A DNA stretch of 64,000 bases from Suillus spraguei (lineage: Eukaryota; Basidiomycota; Agaricomycetes; Boletales; Suillaceae). The translations under genes were made by a program, and so were the position numbers. Positions 1 to 10,476 of the stretch are shown here, one piece after another. Each line of letters opens with the position of its first letter. Position 1 is the first letter of the stretch. Below the pieces are notes generated by a model. It worked only from the letters and a program-made list of their open reading frames with translations. It did not search any database and was not told where the DNA came from. The stretch is taken from NCBI GenBank assembly GCA_016800925.1, contig JABCPU010000057.1:1-64000 (forward strand), read 5' to 3'.

Positions 1-20
1 TTGCTGGCCTATACACTGCT

Positions 21-998
21 GTGCAAGAAATTGGACAACTTACCAATACAGTTGTCGACACCATCCAGCAATCAGTCGCTGAAACCAGAACAGCTAGAAA
101 CCTAGTGGAAGAAGCCATCACTGATTTACAACAAACGCAAGCTGATCTTGCATCCCCTCGCACTCCATCCCCCATTGAACCGCCAACCTCGCCACCTCCC
201 GTCACGACTTCACTTGATTGCCCTGATTGGTTGTATGAACCTTGCACAAAGGAGCAGTGTGAGGCTGCTAAACTACTAGGTATCCCTACCACTGAGTTGG
301 TAACACTCGGTCCCCGACTTCGCGATCTTCATATACACCCCCCAATGTCCATCCCATCGTCGTTCGGTCCAATGGACCCCGTCTCACCAGTCTTAGTAAA
401 AGACTTTGGTATCACTACTCTGTCTTCCTCCGACGAACTTCTGAAGATTGCTGAACGAGGGAGTACTCCTGACCTCCCTGCATCCGCGTACACCCTCACT
501 TCTGCTCAGCAAGCACAGCTTAGGCGCGAAAACACCCTTGCCTTAAAGCGCATGAAACGGAACAAGGGGAAGAAGCGCGCCAGATCTACTAGCCCCAAAC
601 CCATCGTCTCACCGTCACCTCTGCGCAAAGTCCATTCCAATCCCGATGAAAACATGAAATGCCGCGTCTGTGGACTGCTCGGGCATCGTCAGAAGAATTG
701 TGCGGAATATCAGTGCAAGGTTTGTAGATATTGGTCGCCTACCCACTTATCCCTCTATTGCCCTCGACGAGTTGGACCTCCTCCCTTCGAGTTAACTTGG
801 AAGGATGAAGGTTTCTATGATGCACTTCACGCCTGGGAGCAGCAACTTGATGATGAACAAATTCAGGCAGAAAAGAAGAGGGATTCTAAACGACGCGCTG
901 GTCTTGAAGAAGCCGCATATATGAGGACTGGGTCTTTTGCTGATGAAGACTACAAGTGGAGTGACGATCCCGTTTACTATGCGAACCAAGATGAGTAA
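21..998 (+). CDS. Accessory zinc-knuckle protein of a Ty3/gypsy element (partial, 5' end outside window)
   Basis: The ORF is open from the window edge, so the first Met shown is probably internal. The last residues before it (GLYTAVQE) align with an internal part of the related ORF of the element at 45931-62941. A zinc knuckle CRVCGLLGHRQKNC (CX2CX4HX4C type, around residue 214) is followed by a second Cys-rich group, CKVCRYWSPTHLSLYC. A Lys/Arg-rich stretch (KRMKRNKGKKRAR) precedes the knuckles and the C-terminus is acidic. The ORF sits between where pol should lie and the 3' LTR, the position of env in retroviruses, but no signal peptide or membrane segment is visible. A nucleic-acid-binding, Gag-like role is inferred. 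This copy has no internal stop, unlike its relatives in the window. Confidence 0.75.
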   Translation: MQEIGQLTNTVVDTIQQSVAETRTARNLVEEAITDLQQTQADLASPRTPSPIEPPTSPPPVTTSLDCPDWLYEPCTKEQCEAAKLLGIPTTELVTLGPRLRDLHIHPPMSIPSSFGPMDPVSPVLVKDFGITTLSSSDELLKIAERGSTPDLPASAYTLTSAQQAQLRRENTLALKRMKRNKGKKRARSTSPKPIVSPSPLRKVHSNPDENMKCRVCGLLGHRQKNCAEYQCKVCRYWSPTHLSLYCPRRVGPPPFELTWKDEGFYDALHAWEQQLDDEQIQAEKKRDSKRRAGLEEAAYMRTGSFADEDYKWSDDPVYYANQDE

Positions 999-1030
999 AG
1001 TCGGTGACTTTACGTGTAAAAAGGGGGTAA

Positions 1031-1504
1031 TGTTACAATCGTACATGCCCCTATTCATTTTCTACTTCATTTACCTTGTATATTATGTCACATGACTCTG
1101 ACTCATATGCTCAACGCATCTGTACGATACATGCCTTCCTTATTAGGATATGCAGTTACATTCTCACGGTTACTTGGTCTGTGCGCACATATTGGCCTAT
1201 TTAAGCACAGTGTACTTGTAGTAGATTCCCTACTTTAATCTTACTGGGTTTTACCTGGAATCTCCTTCACTTAGGCCTCCAACCTAAGTCGTCTTGAATC
1301 GTCTCTAAGTCTAAGCACTCCTTAGCCTTAGTCTCTATTCTCGCGGATACCTCTTAGACTTGTCTTTGAGGCTGAACCCTTGATCGTACTCGGAACGCGT
1401 TCCTTGTACTTTCACCTTGTCCTCTTTTGGACATTGTAGGAACTTCCCAGCAGACCGTCTGTGTCTTCTCACTGTCGCTGGTGACGCCACCCCAGTTCGT
1501 AACA
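1031..1504 (+). repeat. 3' LTR of Ty3/gypsy element (474 bp)
   Basis: The LTR starts TGTTACAATC and ends CAGTTCGTAACA, a short inverted terminal repeat typical of LTRs. It contains a TATTTAAG promoter-like box near 1198 and, about 35 bp further on, the ACTTTAATCTT motif shared by all LTRs of this group. It is the inverted partner of the LTR at 1717-2189. Confidence 0.9.
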
Positions 1505-1716
1505 TTTAACTTGAATCTACTTGATCTTCGACCCTGAACTTCCTTTCAATAAGCTTTTCATAAGCTTATTGTCTCTATTCGAACTTTGTAGAAGCTCATC
1601 ACTTCTACGCCTTTGATCATCGTCAAGAACCTTGTCTCTGTGATGTAGGTCATGAGACAGCGCGTAGCGCCCACCTCCGACCAATGCAACTAGCGTACTC
1701 CGCACTAGGAGACCGA
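1505..1716. other. Spacer between inverted LTRs; leader-like DNA
   Basis: About 212 bp between two oppositely oriented LTRs. Its first 30 bases (tctacttgatcttcgaccc) resemble the leader that follows the 5' LTR of the element at 47188, although the 11-nt primer-binding site is missing. A perfect inverted repeat with 10-bp arms (CAATAAGCTT) and a 5-nt loop lies near 1546-1570. No convincing gene is seen. Confidence 0.4.
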
Positions 1717-2189
1717 TGTTACGAACTGGGGTGGCGTCACCAGCGACAGTGAAAAGACACAGACGGTCTGCTGGGAGTTCTTACAATGTCCAGAAAAGGA
1801 CAAGGTGAAAGTACAAGGAACGCGTTCCGAGTACGATCAAGGGTTCAACCTCAAAGACAAGTCTAAGAGGTATCCGCGAGAATAGAGACTAAGACTAAGG
1901 AGTGCTTAGACTTAGAGACGATTCAAGATGACTTAGGTTGGAGACCTAAGCGAAGGAGATTCCAGGTAAAACCCAGTAAGATTAAAGTAAAGAATCTACT
2001 ACAAGTACACTGTGCTTAAATAGACCAATATGTGCGCACAGACCAAGAGAGGTGTGAGAATGTAAGTGCGTATCCAAAGAAGGAAGGCAACTATAGTACA
2101 GATGCGTTGAGCATATGAGTCAGAGTCATGTTACGTAATATACAAGGTAAATGAAGTAGAAATGTATAGGGGTACGCACGATTGTAACA
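1717..2189 (-). repeat. Solo LTR, minus orientation, with 5-bp TSD
   Basis: A complete copy of the same LTR in reverse orientation: TGTTACGAACTGG at 1717 to ATTGTAACA at 2189. It is flanked by the perfect 5-bp target duplication ACCGA (1712-1716 and 2190-2194). This shows a separate insertion followed by LTR-LTR recombination, rather than an inversion of the neighbouring LTR. No internal element sequence remains. Confidence 0.93.
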
Positions 2190-2339
2190 ACCGATATGCA
2201 CGGGCCACCGCTCTTGATAGAGCACCCATCACAGACACCACTCAAGTTCCTTAGCGCCTGGCTAGGTTGCTAACACATGATCGGTGAGCAGACTTGGAGC
2301 AGGAGCAGTCCCAAGTTGCATTTACAGGCACAATCAAGA

Positions 2340-2811
2340 CAAAAAAATAAAATTGGATGAGCTATATGACATAGCTGCAGCCTTGTGATTACCAGAGACT
2401 GGACTCAAGGCAGAGCTGCTCCAGCGAATTGTGCAGTGCTTTGACAGCCAACCAGAACTCAAGAAAAACCAGTGGTATGAGGGTTTATTTAATCCCGCCC
2501 ATTCTCACAGGCAGCATGTTGAAACCAGCAATAACCTACTGAGTCAGTACCGCAAGACATGCCGAGTCATCAAAATTCGATGCACGCACCATTTGGCAGC
2601 TATCAACCGCAGCCTATCCCTCAACCCTCCATGTCATGTATGGATCTTCCCCCACCCAGCAGGTATGTGCCCCCATATTATCTCATGCACCATTCAGTGC
2701 CTCCACCTATTCCCCACTTTGCGCCGGCAGCTACAAGCGCCACATGTATTGGAACAGTTAGGTTATGAGCAGGAAACCGGCGCTACTCATTTCACACAAT
2801 ATCTCCAATGA
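2340..2811 (+). pseudogene. SAP-like domain hypothetical protein, broken
   Basis: Read in the frame of position 2353, the segment gives KLDELYDIAAAL, a TGA stop (2386-2388), then LPETGLKAELLQRI. Together these look like a SAP motif, a DNA-binding helix-extension-helix. The frame then stays open to 2811. No start codon lies in frame close upstream, so the N-terminus is lost or lies in another exon. The downstream part is rich in Pro and His and is not recognised. It is probably a relic of a transposon-associated or nuclear protein. Confidence 0.4.
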
Positions 2812-3255
2812 TGTCCAAAATGTATGGTCATCGTCAATGCCAAACTCTACTAACTGTCTATCGCTCTATCTGTCGGGGGTGCCTGATACAGCAAGAGATG
2901 CAAATCTCACTTTGGAAGACTGCCCGGGGTCGTGGATGCAGCATTCTTCAATAACAGTCGACGGGTCGTTACTGGTTTTGTTACACTAGCCTATGAATGT
3001 TGGATCTGCAGCAGCAAGGGGGTGGAGCATATCACCTGGGTAGGCAATGATTATTGCTGTTCTCTTCGAAAGCGAGTGAAATACATTGCATACGCGAGTG
3101 CCATAAGATAAATGCCCAGACTCGAACTTCGTGCGCGAGGTTTGTGGAGCCGATCTACTTCGGAACAGAGCAAGGAGTCGGATCTTTTATAATGACGATT
3201 ATTCAGATATGATTACAAGCGTACCCTCCTTCGAAATTCCACATTCATTGTTACC
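2812..3255. other. Intergenic, nothing recognised; promoter side of aldolase gene
   Basis: Short ORFs here show no family resemblance. The region directly upstream of the ATG at 3256 must hold the promoter of the class II aldolase gene. A TTTTATAATG stretch at about 3186 is a possible TATA-like element. Confidence 0.3.
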
Positions 3256-4429
3256 ATGACCGCACCCAGCGACATTTCTACGAGGACAGCGACGGATCTT
3301 CCAAACTATAATAATGCACTGGTTCCTTCAACCTTTTCTGACCCACTCGAACATCGAGCGTTCCTGAAGTTTCGCCTTGCTCAAGCTTATCGTATCTTTG
3401 GTAAGTTGTTGTCTTATCGCAACACGAAGCGCTTGTCGTTGACATGGAACGCAGGCAAGTACGGCTTCGATGAAGGCGTCGCTGGACATATTACTGTTCG
3501 GGTAAGAGTGACGATTGCAGCATGGTAGTATTCTAATTGTTTCGTCGAAAGGACCCGATCAGACCAGATTGCTACTGGGTCAACCCCTGGGTGATTGACA
3601 TCATGCCGAGATAAAATCATGATATTAACCAAGAGTTGTCACAGGGTGTTCACTTCAAGTTGATGCAGCCTGAACTCCTCCTTCTTGTGGACCATGAAGG
3701 GGAGATACAGGAAAAGGAATCTGGACCCTCGCGGTTCCTCAACAGGGCGGCGTACATGATCCATTCCGCAGTTCACGAAGCTCGCCCGGATGTTATCTGT
3801 GCTGCGCATTCGCACACCACATATGCCAAGGCGTTCGGCGCTCTCGGGGTGCCCCTTGATCCCATTACTCAAGACAGCTGCGCATTTTATAAGGTATTTC
3901 ACATTCATCGCTCCTCGGAGATATCCTATTCAAAGAATCCATAGGATCATTCTCTATATAGCGAGTTTCGCGGTATCGTCGATGACCGCGAGGAAGGTCT
4001 GGCTATAGCGACTGCTCTGGGTTCAAACAAGGTTTGTGAATGCGCCGCATGACGTACTTGTGTTGATGCTCACGAGATTCCAGGCTGTTATCCTCCAGGT
4101 AGGTATCTTTTATAGCTCTGTCGAACGTTCTTACCTCTCCCTCGGTGTAGAACCACGGGATCCTTGTTGCTACCAAGTCGATTGAATCTACCATTTTCTT
4201 TTTCATCTCATTGGAAAAGTGCTGCCATGTGCAAATGATAACGGACCAGGCCGCCGCCGCTCGTGGACTGAGACCGCGCCTCATTGATGCAGAAAATGCG
4301 GCTAAGACGTACAAACTCCTTGGAAGTGAGATTGGAGGCTGGTTTAGTGGGATTCCCGAGTTTCAGCTCTTGGAGCATGAAGAAGGAAAGAGATTCGAGT
4401 ACGTACCTGCGCACAATGAGAACATGTAA
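3256..4429 (+). CDS. Class II aldolase/adducin-domain protein
   Basis: Seven exons restore one frame of 286 residues: 3256-3400, 3455-3501, 3552-3590, 3645-3893, 3945-4031, 4084-4098 and 4151-4429. All introns are GT-AG and about 50 bp long. The domain runs from RLAQAYRIFGKYGF and GVAGHITVR through VNPWGVHF to the metal-binding AAHSHTTYAKAF (His-x-His). EEGLAIATALGSNK, AVILQ and NHGILVATKS follow, and the last carries the third expected His. The sixth exon is a 15-bp microexon coding exactly AVILQ. Class II aldolase/adducin proteins cleave or epimerise sugar phosphates or act as cytoskeletal adducins; the fungal members of this kind have no assigned substrate. No signal peptide is seen, so it is probably cytosolic. 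No break was found. Confidence 0.85.
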
Positions 4430-4567
4430 GTTGACTGACCTATGTACCAATACGGAGTCCTGAAGCATCCAGTAATATTTATGCCAACCTTTGATTCACT
4501 AAAATATGGCATAGGCGCAGGTGATGTGAAATGACCGTTGTCATTTCCTCCACAGAAACATACTGAA

Positions 4568-5243
4568 ATGTTGGCAGATTCGCTACAAAGTATATCTAAG
4601 ATAGACGGGTCGCCAGAGTATTTAGAGGAAAACCATCGAATCTAAAAAGTGATTCATTGAGAAAGAGAGGGAGTGGACCTTCGACAAGCCGCAAAGTCTG
4701 GCTAACTGGCGAGGTTTGTATAGAAGATGTGAGTGCGAGTGGGATGTTTTCCATTGCGGTGAAGAAATGTATGATGGGCGAAGAGATGCCACTGAGATGG
4801 TGGCCTCATCGATTGAGCAAGTGTCAGCAAAACGTGACCAAATATAGTTTAAACTCCGCCGGCCCACTAACCTAGGCCATTTCCTGGATATCCTCGACTT
4901 TCTGGAGAGGGCATTAACTCATGGTTAGTGAAAGGATTGCATAGTCGAACGCAACGAGAGTTTGACATGAGACGTGAGTTAATCATCCGCGCTCGCAATT
5001 CTCTCACACCAGTAGCATATATTCCTGATCACGGTTGTCCCTGCTCTGTATGCAAATTCAAGCGACACAACGATTACAGATGTCCTGAGATGCGGTATGT
5101 TTTCCTGTATACATTTACCTCTCACGAATATATTAGCCAACACTCGCGCGATGATCATGGAATTGATAGTTGAGGTCGATAGCCGCCTGGAAGTTGTTAC
5201 CGCTATTGCTCAGAAGATGTCTTTCCTTCGACGGTGCCAGTGA
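4568..5243 (+). pseudogene. Hypothetical agaricomycete protein, decayed
   Basis: Protein-like stretches occur in order on the plus strand. They are MLADSLQSISKIDGSPEYLE, then in a shifted frame EREWTFDKPQSLANWRGLYR, CECEWDVFHCGEEMYDGRRD, a TAG stop near 4847, HFLDILDFLERALTHG, and YIPDHGCPCSVCKFKRHNDY. After a probable intron (GTATGT near 5096 to TTAG near 5135) comes MELIVEVDSRLEVVTAIAQK and a stop at 5241. At least one frameshift and two or three in-frame stops interrupt it. The CPC..C cluster may bind metal. The family is not recognised. Confidence 0.4.
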
Positions 5244-5734
5244 GTGGAAGGAAGAAATGAAGGTACGAGATGTTTGTGAACGAACTAATGAGTGCGTTTC
5301 TTGACTTTATTTGCTCTAACCAACCGTCACGATTGCCTACCTATGTATATGCTTATTGATCGTATACCAGTTTCTCTGATCCGGTATAACAGCTTGTGTG
5401 GTACGTGTTTCACCACAATGTCGTAGGTCGTATGACATAGATTCACCGCCGATCACGGTACCTTCTCTCATTCGTACCAACTGTTTTCCACTGTGACGCT
5501 AAATCAATCTGGAGTCTCGAGTACACCGTCCAGCTACCCCCATTTCACATCTTACTGATGGCCAGACGTCCACAATGACAATTCAGCGGACTACAGGTGT
5601 TAAATTATTTTTTTTTGATTAAAGCTACTGTCCTTTGCAGAGTAGTACTCTGTGTAGGACAACATAGTCTAGGTGTTTCGTTCGCATCTCCAAACATGCG
5701 AATGCCCTGATGTGAGGCGTGCCCCCATCAGTCC
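5244..5734. other. Intergenic, no gene seen
   Basis: No open frame with protein-like composition is seen on either strand. A T-rich run lies at about 5609-5617. The outer end of the inverted repeat starts at about 5735. Confidence 0.4.
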
Positions 5735-8290
5735 GCTCAGCCAGTATGCAAGTACAAAAAAATGTCCAAGTAATTACATAAAAGACCTTGGTGTTTTTAA
5801 TGTTTCACCACCATGACTGACTGCGACGATGACATACACCCTGCACCCTTGAATTCTGAGTGAAATATAATTGAGTACCACAGCATGGTCGACATGACCG
5901 AAAAGACTCACCAGCGAACCAAAGACGTAAGCTGTTCCTCTGAGCCTCGTCACATTCTTCCATTAGTGATAGGTAGTACTCGAGTGCTTCGAAGTGACCC
6001 GTCCGGACGAGTATGAGACATTTGTACTTCCTTACGGTCAACCACAGTGACTCGAGGTCCCACCCGAACATCTGCAAAAAACGCAAGATGCGGTTGAGAA
6101 AAACTCATGTTCAGTTGTGTATTGCATCAACGTACCACCATGAATTCAGTGTACATAGAAAGGTCCATTTTCTTGAGGGATGGTAGTGAGCAATTTCATT
6201 GACGATCTTGATAGCGGCATCGATGTACTTGATGGCTTTTTCGCGGATATTGGCCTTCGAGGCAGCGAACGCCATTTCGGCATAGAAGTATATCTGACGC
6301 GCGAAGCGTAGAATAATCAGTCTGATATTCGGAACAAGAACTAGAATTGATACTTACTTGCACGACTTTACAAATAACAAGATCGGTATCGGAAGAAATT
6401 TCGGCCACAACGTCGATACACTTGATTGCTTCTTCATGCGCGTTTGTATTGAAGATGGCAATAGCCTGAAAATTGTAGTGAAGCACGGAGCATATAAGAA
6501 AAAATGTAACCCACCTTGATCAAAAATAGAAGAAGGTAGCTGACTGAATCTCTAGCCGCGAGACTCAACGCGAGATCAAATGCAATACCCCCTTCGTGAA
6601 TCTGACCCATTCCGTAGTGGGCAATTCCCTTGAACACATAGCCTATCGACCACTTGTGAATCTCGATGGACTGTATCACAATCCGAGTTAGTATAACTTA
6701 AAGAGTTTCGGTATTAGTCGTCACGACTCACCTCAATTGCATCTTTAAGTGCCAACGTCCATTGGCATGTGCGTGCATAAACAATTGAACGATACCCAAA
6801 GCAGGTGTAGCTTCTGGTATTTTCCCTGATTTGTTTTGTGAGTATTTCCAAAGCTCCGGTCAAGTCCCCGCCCTTTGTATATAGCGCAGTGCGGACGGTC
6901 ACGTCCATTTTGGCGGTGAGGCTGTAGGTCTGTGGGATGTTCGAATTGCGTCATGGAAGTGAATAATAACAGCATACCTTTTCAATGACTTTCACTTCAG
7001 TCTTCGTCTAAAATCAGCAACATGAGATCACGAAATCATGAAAAATCAACGAGAACATACCGACACCAATCCCGTGGGCACTATCCACTGTGATACCTTC
7101 TGTTCACTGCCTCCGCTGAAGAATGAAGCAAAAAACGCCCCGGCGGACACATCGAGTATCTTGGATTTTGGGAACGGCCAGAGGCGGAAACTGCCATCGC
7201 AAGATGCAGAAGTGATCATGGTATTGGAATCATTGACAGAGATGGCGTTGATCTTGTTGATGTGACCATGGAAGGCTTCGATCTCATCACCCTTCGATAC
7301 ATCCCACACCCGAATGGTAGGATCGTATCTACCGCCTCCTGAGAGAAGGTATGTTCCCTCATGCGTCCATGCGAGTGTGAAGCTGCCACCCGAGTTGCCC
7401 TTGAGCGTTTTGACACGCTGGTGACTTGCTGCATCATAGATATAGACGTGGTCCTTCGTAGCGATGGCAAGACGATTGCCGGAGTGCGAATACCGAATGC
7501 AGTAGACAACTGCGTCAAGAGTGATCCTTGCACTTTCTATTTCTTTCCACGTAGCTGTAGACCAAAACTTCACCATACGGCCACCCGAAGCCGCCAAATT
7601 TTTTCCATCTGCAGAAAAGTCCAGCGATATAGGATGACTTTTGACCTCGCTGGAATTGTAGGCTGCAAGTTGAACAGCGGCGACAGATTCGTGCGCGTGG
7701 GCAGCGGACTTGGCATGCCCGTTTTGGATAGTCAAGTGCTTGACTTCTCCAAGAAGACAAACTCCAGTTTCTCCGTTCCAGAGAATGATCCCTCCAGTAG
7801 TATCACAACTTGCTATAAATCTCTCGTCTCGTGATACCGCCAGTCCAGACACGTCGCTTGGATGCCCTACCAGATGTTTCAATACTTTCCTCGTCGTCAA
7901 ATGCGACAGATAAAGTGTCTTGTCCAGACTAGTGACCATATGCTGCTTGTTGGGCAAAACAGCTGCAGAAATGGAGTCATGATGCGTTTCCGAGAGCTCT
8001 GTGATGCGTTGTGTGACGGTATATTCGAGAGTGGTTTGCTTGGTCACTGTGGTCGTGCGTACGGGTATTGCAGTGAGTGATGGCTGTTTTTGTAACTGAC
8101 AGTCAGGCTTGAACGACGCTTGGCCGCAAGTGACTTGGGGGTCAAGTACCAGTTGACTGTGAGGGAACTGCGTGTTCATTTTACTAGAGGTTGGTTGCAG
8201 TTGAGCTGGGCTTTGTAGAGGGATTGAAGGTGTCTTATTCTGAGCTGCAGAGGTGTGTTCGCACTGCGTTTTTATATTGTTTCAGTGTTC
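5735..8290. repeat. Left arm of large inverted repeat
   Basis: The arm carries a whole WD40-TPR gene with its core promoter and 3' flank. Its reverse complement matches 10370-12965 at most positions, including introns, 5' leader and TATA region. Similarity fades just beyond the TATA box on the inner side and about 60 bp past the stop codon on the outer side. Confidence 0.85.
5797..8179 (-). pseudogene. WD40-TPR protein, left copy with frameshift
   Basis: The gene reads leftwards from ATG 8177-8179 and has the same eight-exon layout as the intact copy at 10477-12904. The first exon encodes WD40-type repeats such as HLVGHPSDVSGLAVSRDERF and a long C-terminal blade ending FRLWPFPKSKIL. Later exons encode a helical, TPR-like region. 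Compared with the right copy, the loop between GVCLL and HAKS is 8 residues shorter, without a frame change. In exon 6 (near 6168-6185) one base is missing: ACCATCCCTCAAG here against ACCATTCCCTTAAG in the other copy. The frame after HYHPS is lost and a stop follows in the next exon. A truncated protein of WD40 plus most of the TPR part is possible. TAA at 5797-5799 marks the old stop. Confidence 0.75.
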
Positions 8291-8606
8291 ACTAGACGAG
8301 AGCCTGGCGGCTCTTACCGTAAGTTGACACAGCGATCTCGATCACATGAGTCATGTTTCTGTGAGATATATCGCATCTCGCGCTGTATACTGTCTGCGGC
8401 TGATGAACGTTTCTCGAAACTTGCAAGATCTGATGAACCGAGGGTAGCTCGGCTACCGGTAAGAGAATAACGGAGGCACAGAGGTGAAATGGTTTTCCCA
8501 CAAATATGAGGATTCAGTGCTCAGCACTCAGTACTATGACACGATCTAGACTGAAGTTGGTCATCAGAGTGCCTTGATGAACATGACTAATGTGAAGGCG
8601 ACCCGC

Positions 8607-8900
8607 GAAAGAATCAGAATCACCCACCGGCATTGATCTTCCTCCGTTTGACAGAGACTCGGAAATCTGGGACTTGGATGACAAACGTGCCTGTAGTCCC
8701 CTGTCGTATGCTGCTGCAGCCCGTTGCCCGAAGAAAAAAATCTATGTGAGACTCACGGCCTGGGCCCTGCGGAAGAAAAGAATCAGAACCGCCGACCGGC
8801 ATCGATCTTCATCCGTTTGACAGAGAAATCGGGGACTTGGACGACAAGCGTGTCTGTGATGCCCTGTCGTAAGCTGCTGTTGCAGCCTGAAGAAAAATCT
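8607..8900. repeat. Imperfect tandem duplication, unit about 126-138 bp
   Basis: Unit 1 (8607-8744) and unit 2 (8775-8900) share AAGAATCAGAA, ACCGGCAT, GATCTTC, TCCGTTTGACAGAGA, GGGACTTGGA, ACAA, CGTG and the end CTG..GAAGAAAA. They differ by small indels and substitutions. They are non-coding as far as can be seen. Confidence 0.75.
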
Positions 8901-9194
8901 AAAACTTGGCGTGTCATGAATAAGACGCTGTGTTCAGGCTGTGACTGACCTCAGAAAGAATGTGCTGTGTAGGGGAAGACTGAATGCTTGTAGTGATGTG
9001 CGCTGGCACTCACAAAGCCCGACTTATGGTGCTGGGTGTTATTCTCTGCTGCCTGAGTTACTACCTCCATAAGCCTCTGTACTAGCGGGTGAACGTTTAT
9101 CTTGCCATGGCTGTATCATGTAATGTTGATGATCCGATCAGTCCAGGCCAAGTCCAGGCCCTCGACTTGACCTTACGGCTGTTTGCACACGGGC

Positions 9195-9411
9195 CCTAAA
9201 TATTTCCTAATTTGGCTATAGTGTCACCGCGGGAGACCTCGTCGCAGAGTATCCTCGCTGTATGGAGCCTAGGAATACTGCTGGTAATTGGAAGTTTTAT
9301 GTAGCTATCATGTTGAACTGAAATATTTAAAACTTTTGATTTTATGGAGCAAGGATTAGGACGACTCTGCGACAAGGTGCAGCACTATGGCCAAATCAGA
9401 AATTATTTAGG
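9195..9411. mobile_element. MITE-like element with about 60-bp inverted ends
   Basis: The left end reads CCTAAATATTTCCTAATTTG, then GCTATAGTG and GTCGCAGAGT. The reverse complement of the right end reads CCTAAATAATTTCTGATTTG, then GCCATAGTG and GTCGCAGAGT. Total length is about 217 bp with no coding capacity. No clear target duplication was found, so the superfamily is unknown. Confidence 0.6.
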
Positions 9412-10388
9412 AGAAGGACATCAAGTCGACATTATGTAAGACAAAGCAGTGGCGGTGCTAGAGCGCTCGCGAAATTCCCGTCAGCCATTAACTTAGCAGC
9501 AGCTCTGGGAGGTCCAGCTCGTCAGCCACCAGGTCCTCTGTAAAATTGAGGCGGTCTTGCTTGTGAATACATTTCAGGACTTGAAGTGCTTCAAGCATGG
9601 TCAGAGATAACTTGAAGTTACTGTGCCGCAGAGTACAAGTCTCTTTTCTGGATGACAATATGCTCAGAAGGCACTTGACTAGGTGCCTGCTGCAGTACTT
9701 ATGGCTGCAGCGGGTCGGGTAAATGCCGATAAAGCTCTCCTATTCACAACCATCTGTCTGCACACTACCCTTATAGTGTGTTATGAGTACTGATGCTACC
9801 TAGAGGGGTTCAGTTGGAGCATTGCAAAGACCATCCACTCCCACTATTATTCACGTAGGCTCAGTAGTAGCAATCTTAAATAGGACGAGAGGTACGAGCA
9901 GTGGGGGTAGCGTCAAGCCCCTTAATGAGAGTTTTCGTGGCTCGAAACTACTGCAATCCCGCCGGTCTACTAGCCTCTGGTCTAGCATCCTAGGAGGCCG
10001 CGGCGGGTGCCAGGTACTAAGCTGGAGGTGGTCAGGATCGACGGCGCTCTGCTGGACGTTTCTGACACGGACTTCCCATCCATGTCAGTTAGCAACTGTT
10101 AGCTAACAAAAGTTGAAGTGCCTATCCCAGACGGAAAAGAATTAGATCTCCAATAATAATGTTCCATACCACAGAAGATCGATGCCAAGCCCAAGAGTGC
10201 CTAAGGAACGGCGCACTGCCAGGCATGTCACGGTGAACTCTGTCTTCCGCGCGGCCAAGATGGCTTCCCTACACCGCATTCACATTACCATGTGAAAAAT
10301 AAGTATCTTGCCTTGGGAAATGTGATGGACTTACATATTCCCTTACGGTGAGAGCCCCTAGGCTCTCATCTAATGAATATTGAAACGA

Positions 10389-10395
10389 TATAAAA
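10389..10395 (+). promoter_or_regulatory. TATA box of right WD40-TPR gene
   Basis: TATAAAA lies 82 bp before the ATG at 10477. The mirrored gene carries the same box at about 8270-8276 on the other strand. The leaders between box and ATG are also conserved. Confidence 0.65.
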
Positions 10396-10476
10396 ACGCA
10401 ATGCGAACACACCTCTGCAGCTCAGAATAAGACACCTGCGATCCCTCTACAAAGCCTAGCTCAACTGCAATCAACC

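Larger units (their letters stand above)
1..1504 (+). mobile_element. Ty3/gypsy LTR retrotransposon, 3' end only
   Basis: This is the 3' end of an LTR retrotransposon that begins outside the window. It holds the last ORF of the element, a polypurine tract (A-rich then GGGGG, about 1017-1027) and a complete 3' LTR. The LTR and the ORF match those of the large minus-strand element at 45931-62941, so both belong to one family. The polypurine tract directly before the LTR identifies it as a 3' LTR. The pol genes are not in view. Confidence 0.85.
8291..10369. other. Spacer between inverted WD40-TPR genes
   Basis: A 2.1-kb loop between two divergent gene copies. It contains an imperfect tandem duplication (8607-8900) and a short element with terminal inverted repeats (9195-9411), listed separately. 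Open frames here, including one at 9822-10106, have no protein-like features. No gene is supported. Confidence 0.5.

Noticed and set aside
1031..2189. The two inverted LTRs as ends of one large inverted element or foldback
   Set aside because: Each has its own context: one follows a polypurine tract and ORF, the other has its own ACCGA target duplication.
5797..8179. Left WD40-TPR copy as a fully functional gene
   Set aside because: The one-base deletion in exon 6 shifts the frame and a stop follows in the next exon. No alternative donor that repairs it was found.
9822..10106. 94-codon open frame in the spacer as a gene
   Set aside because: No family resemblance, no promoter or introns, Ser/Arg/Gly-biased composition of a GC-rich stretch.
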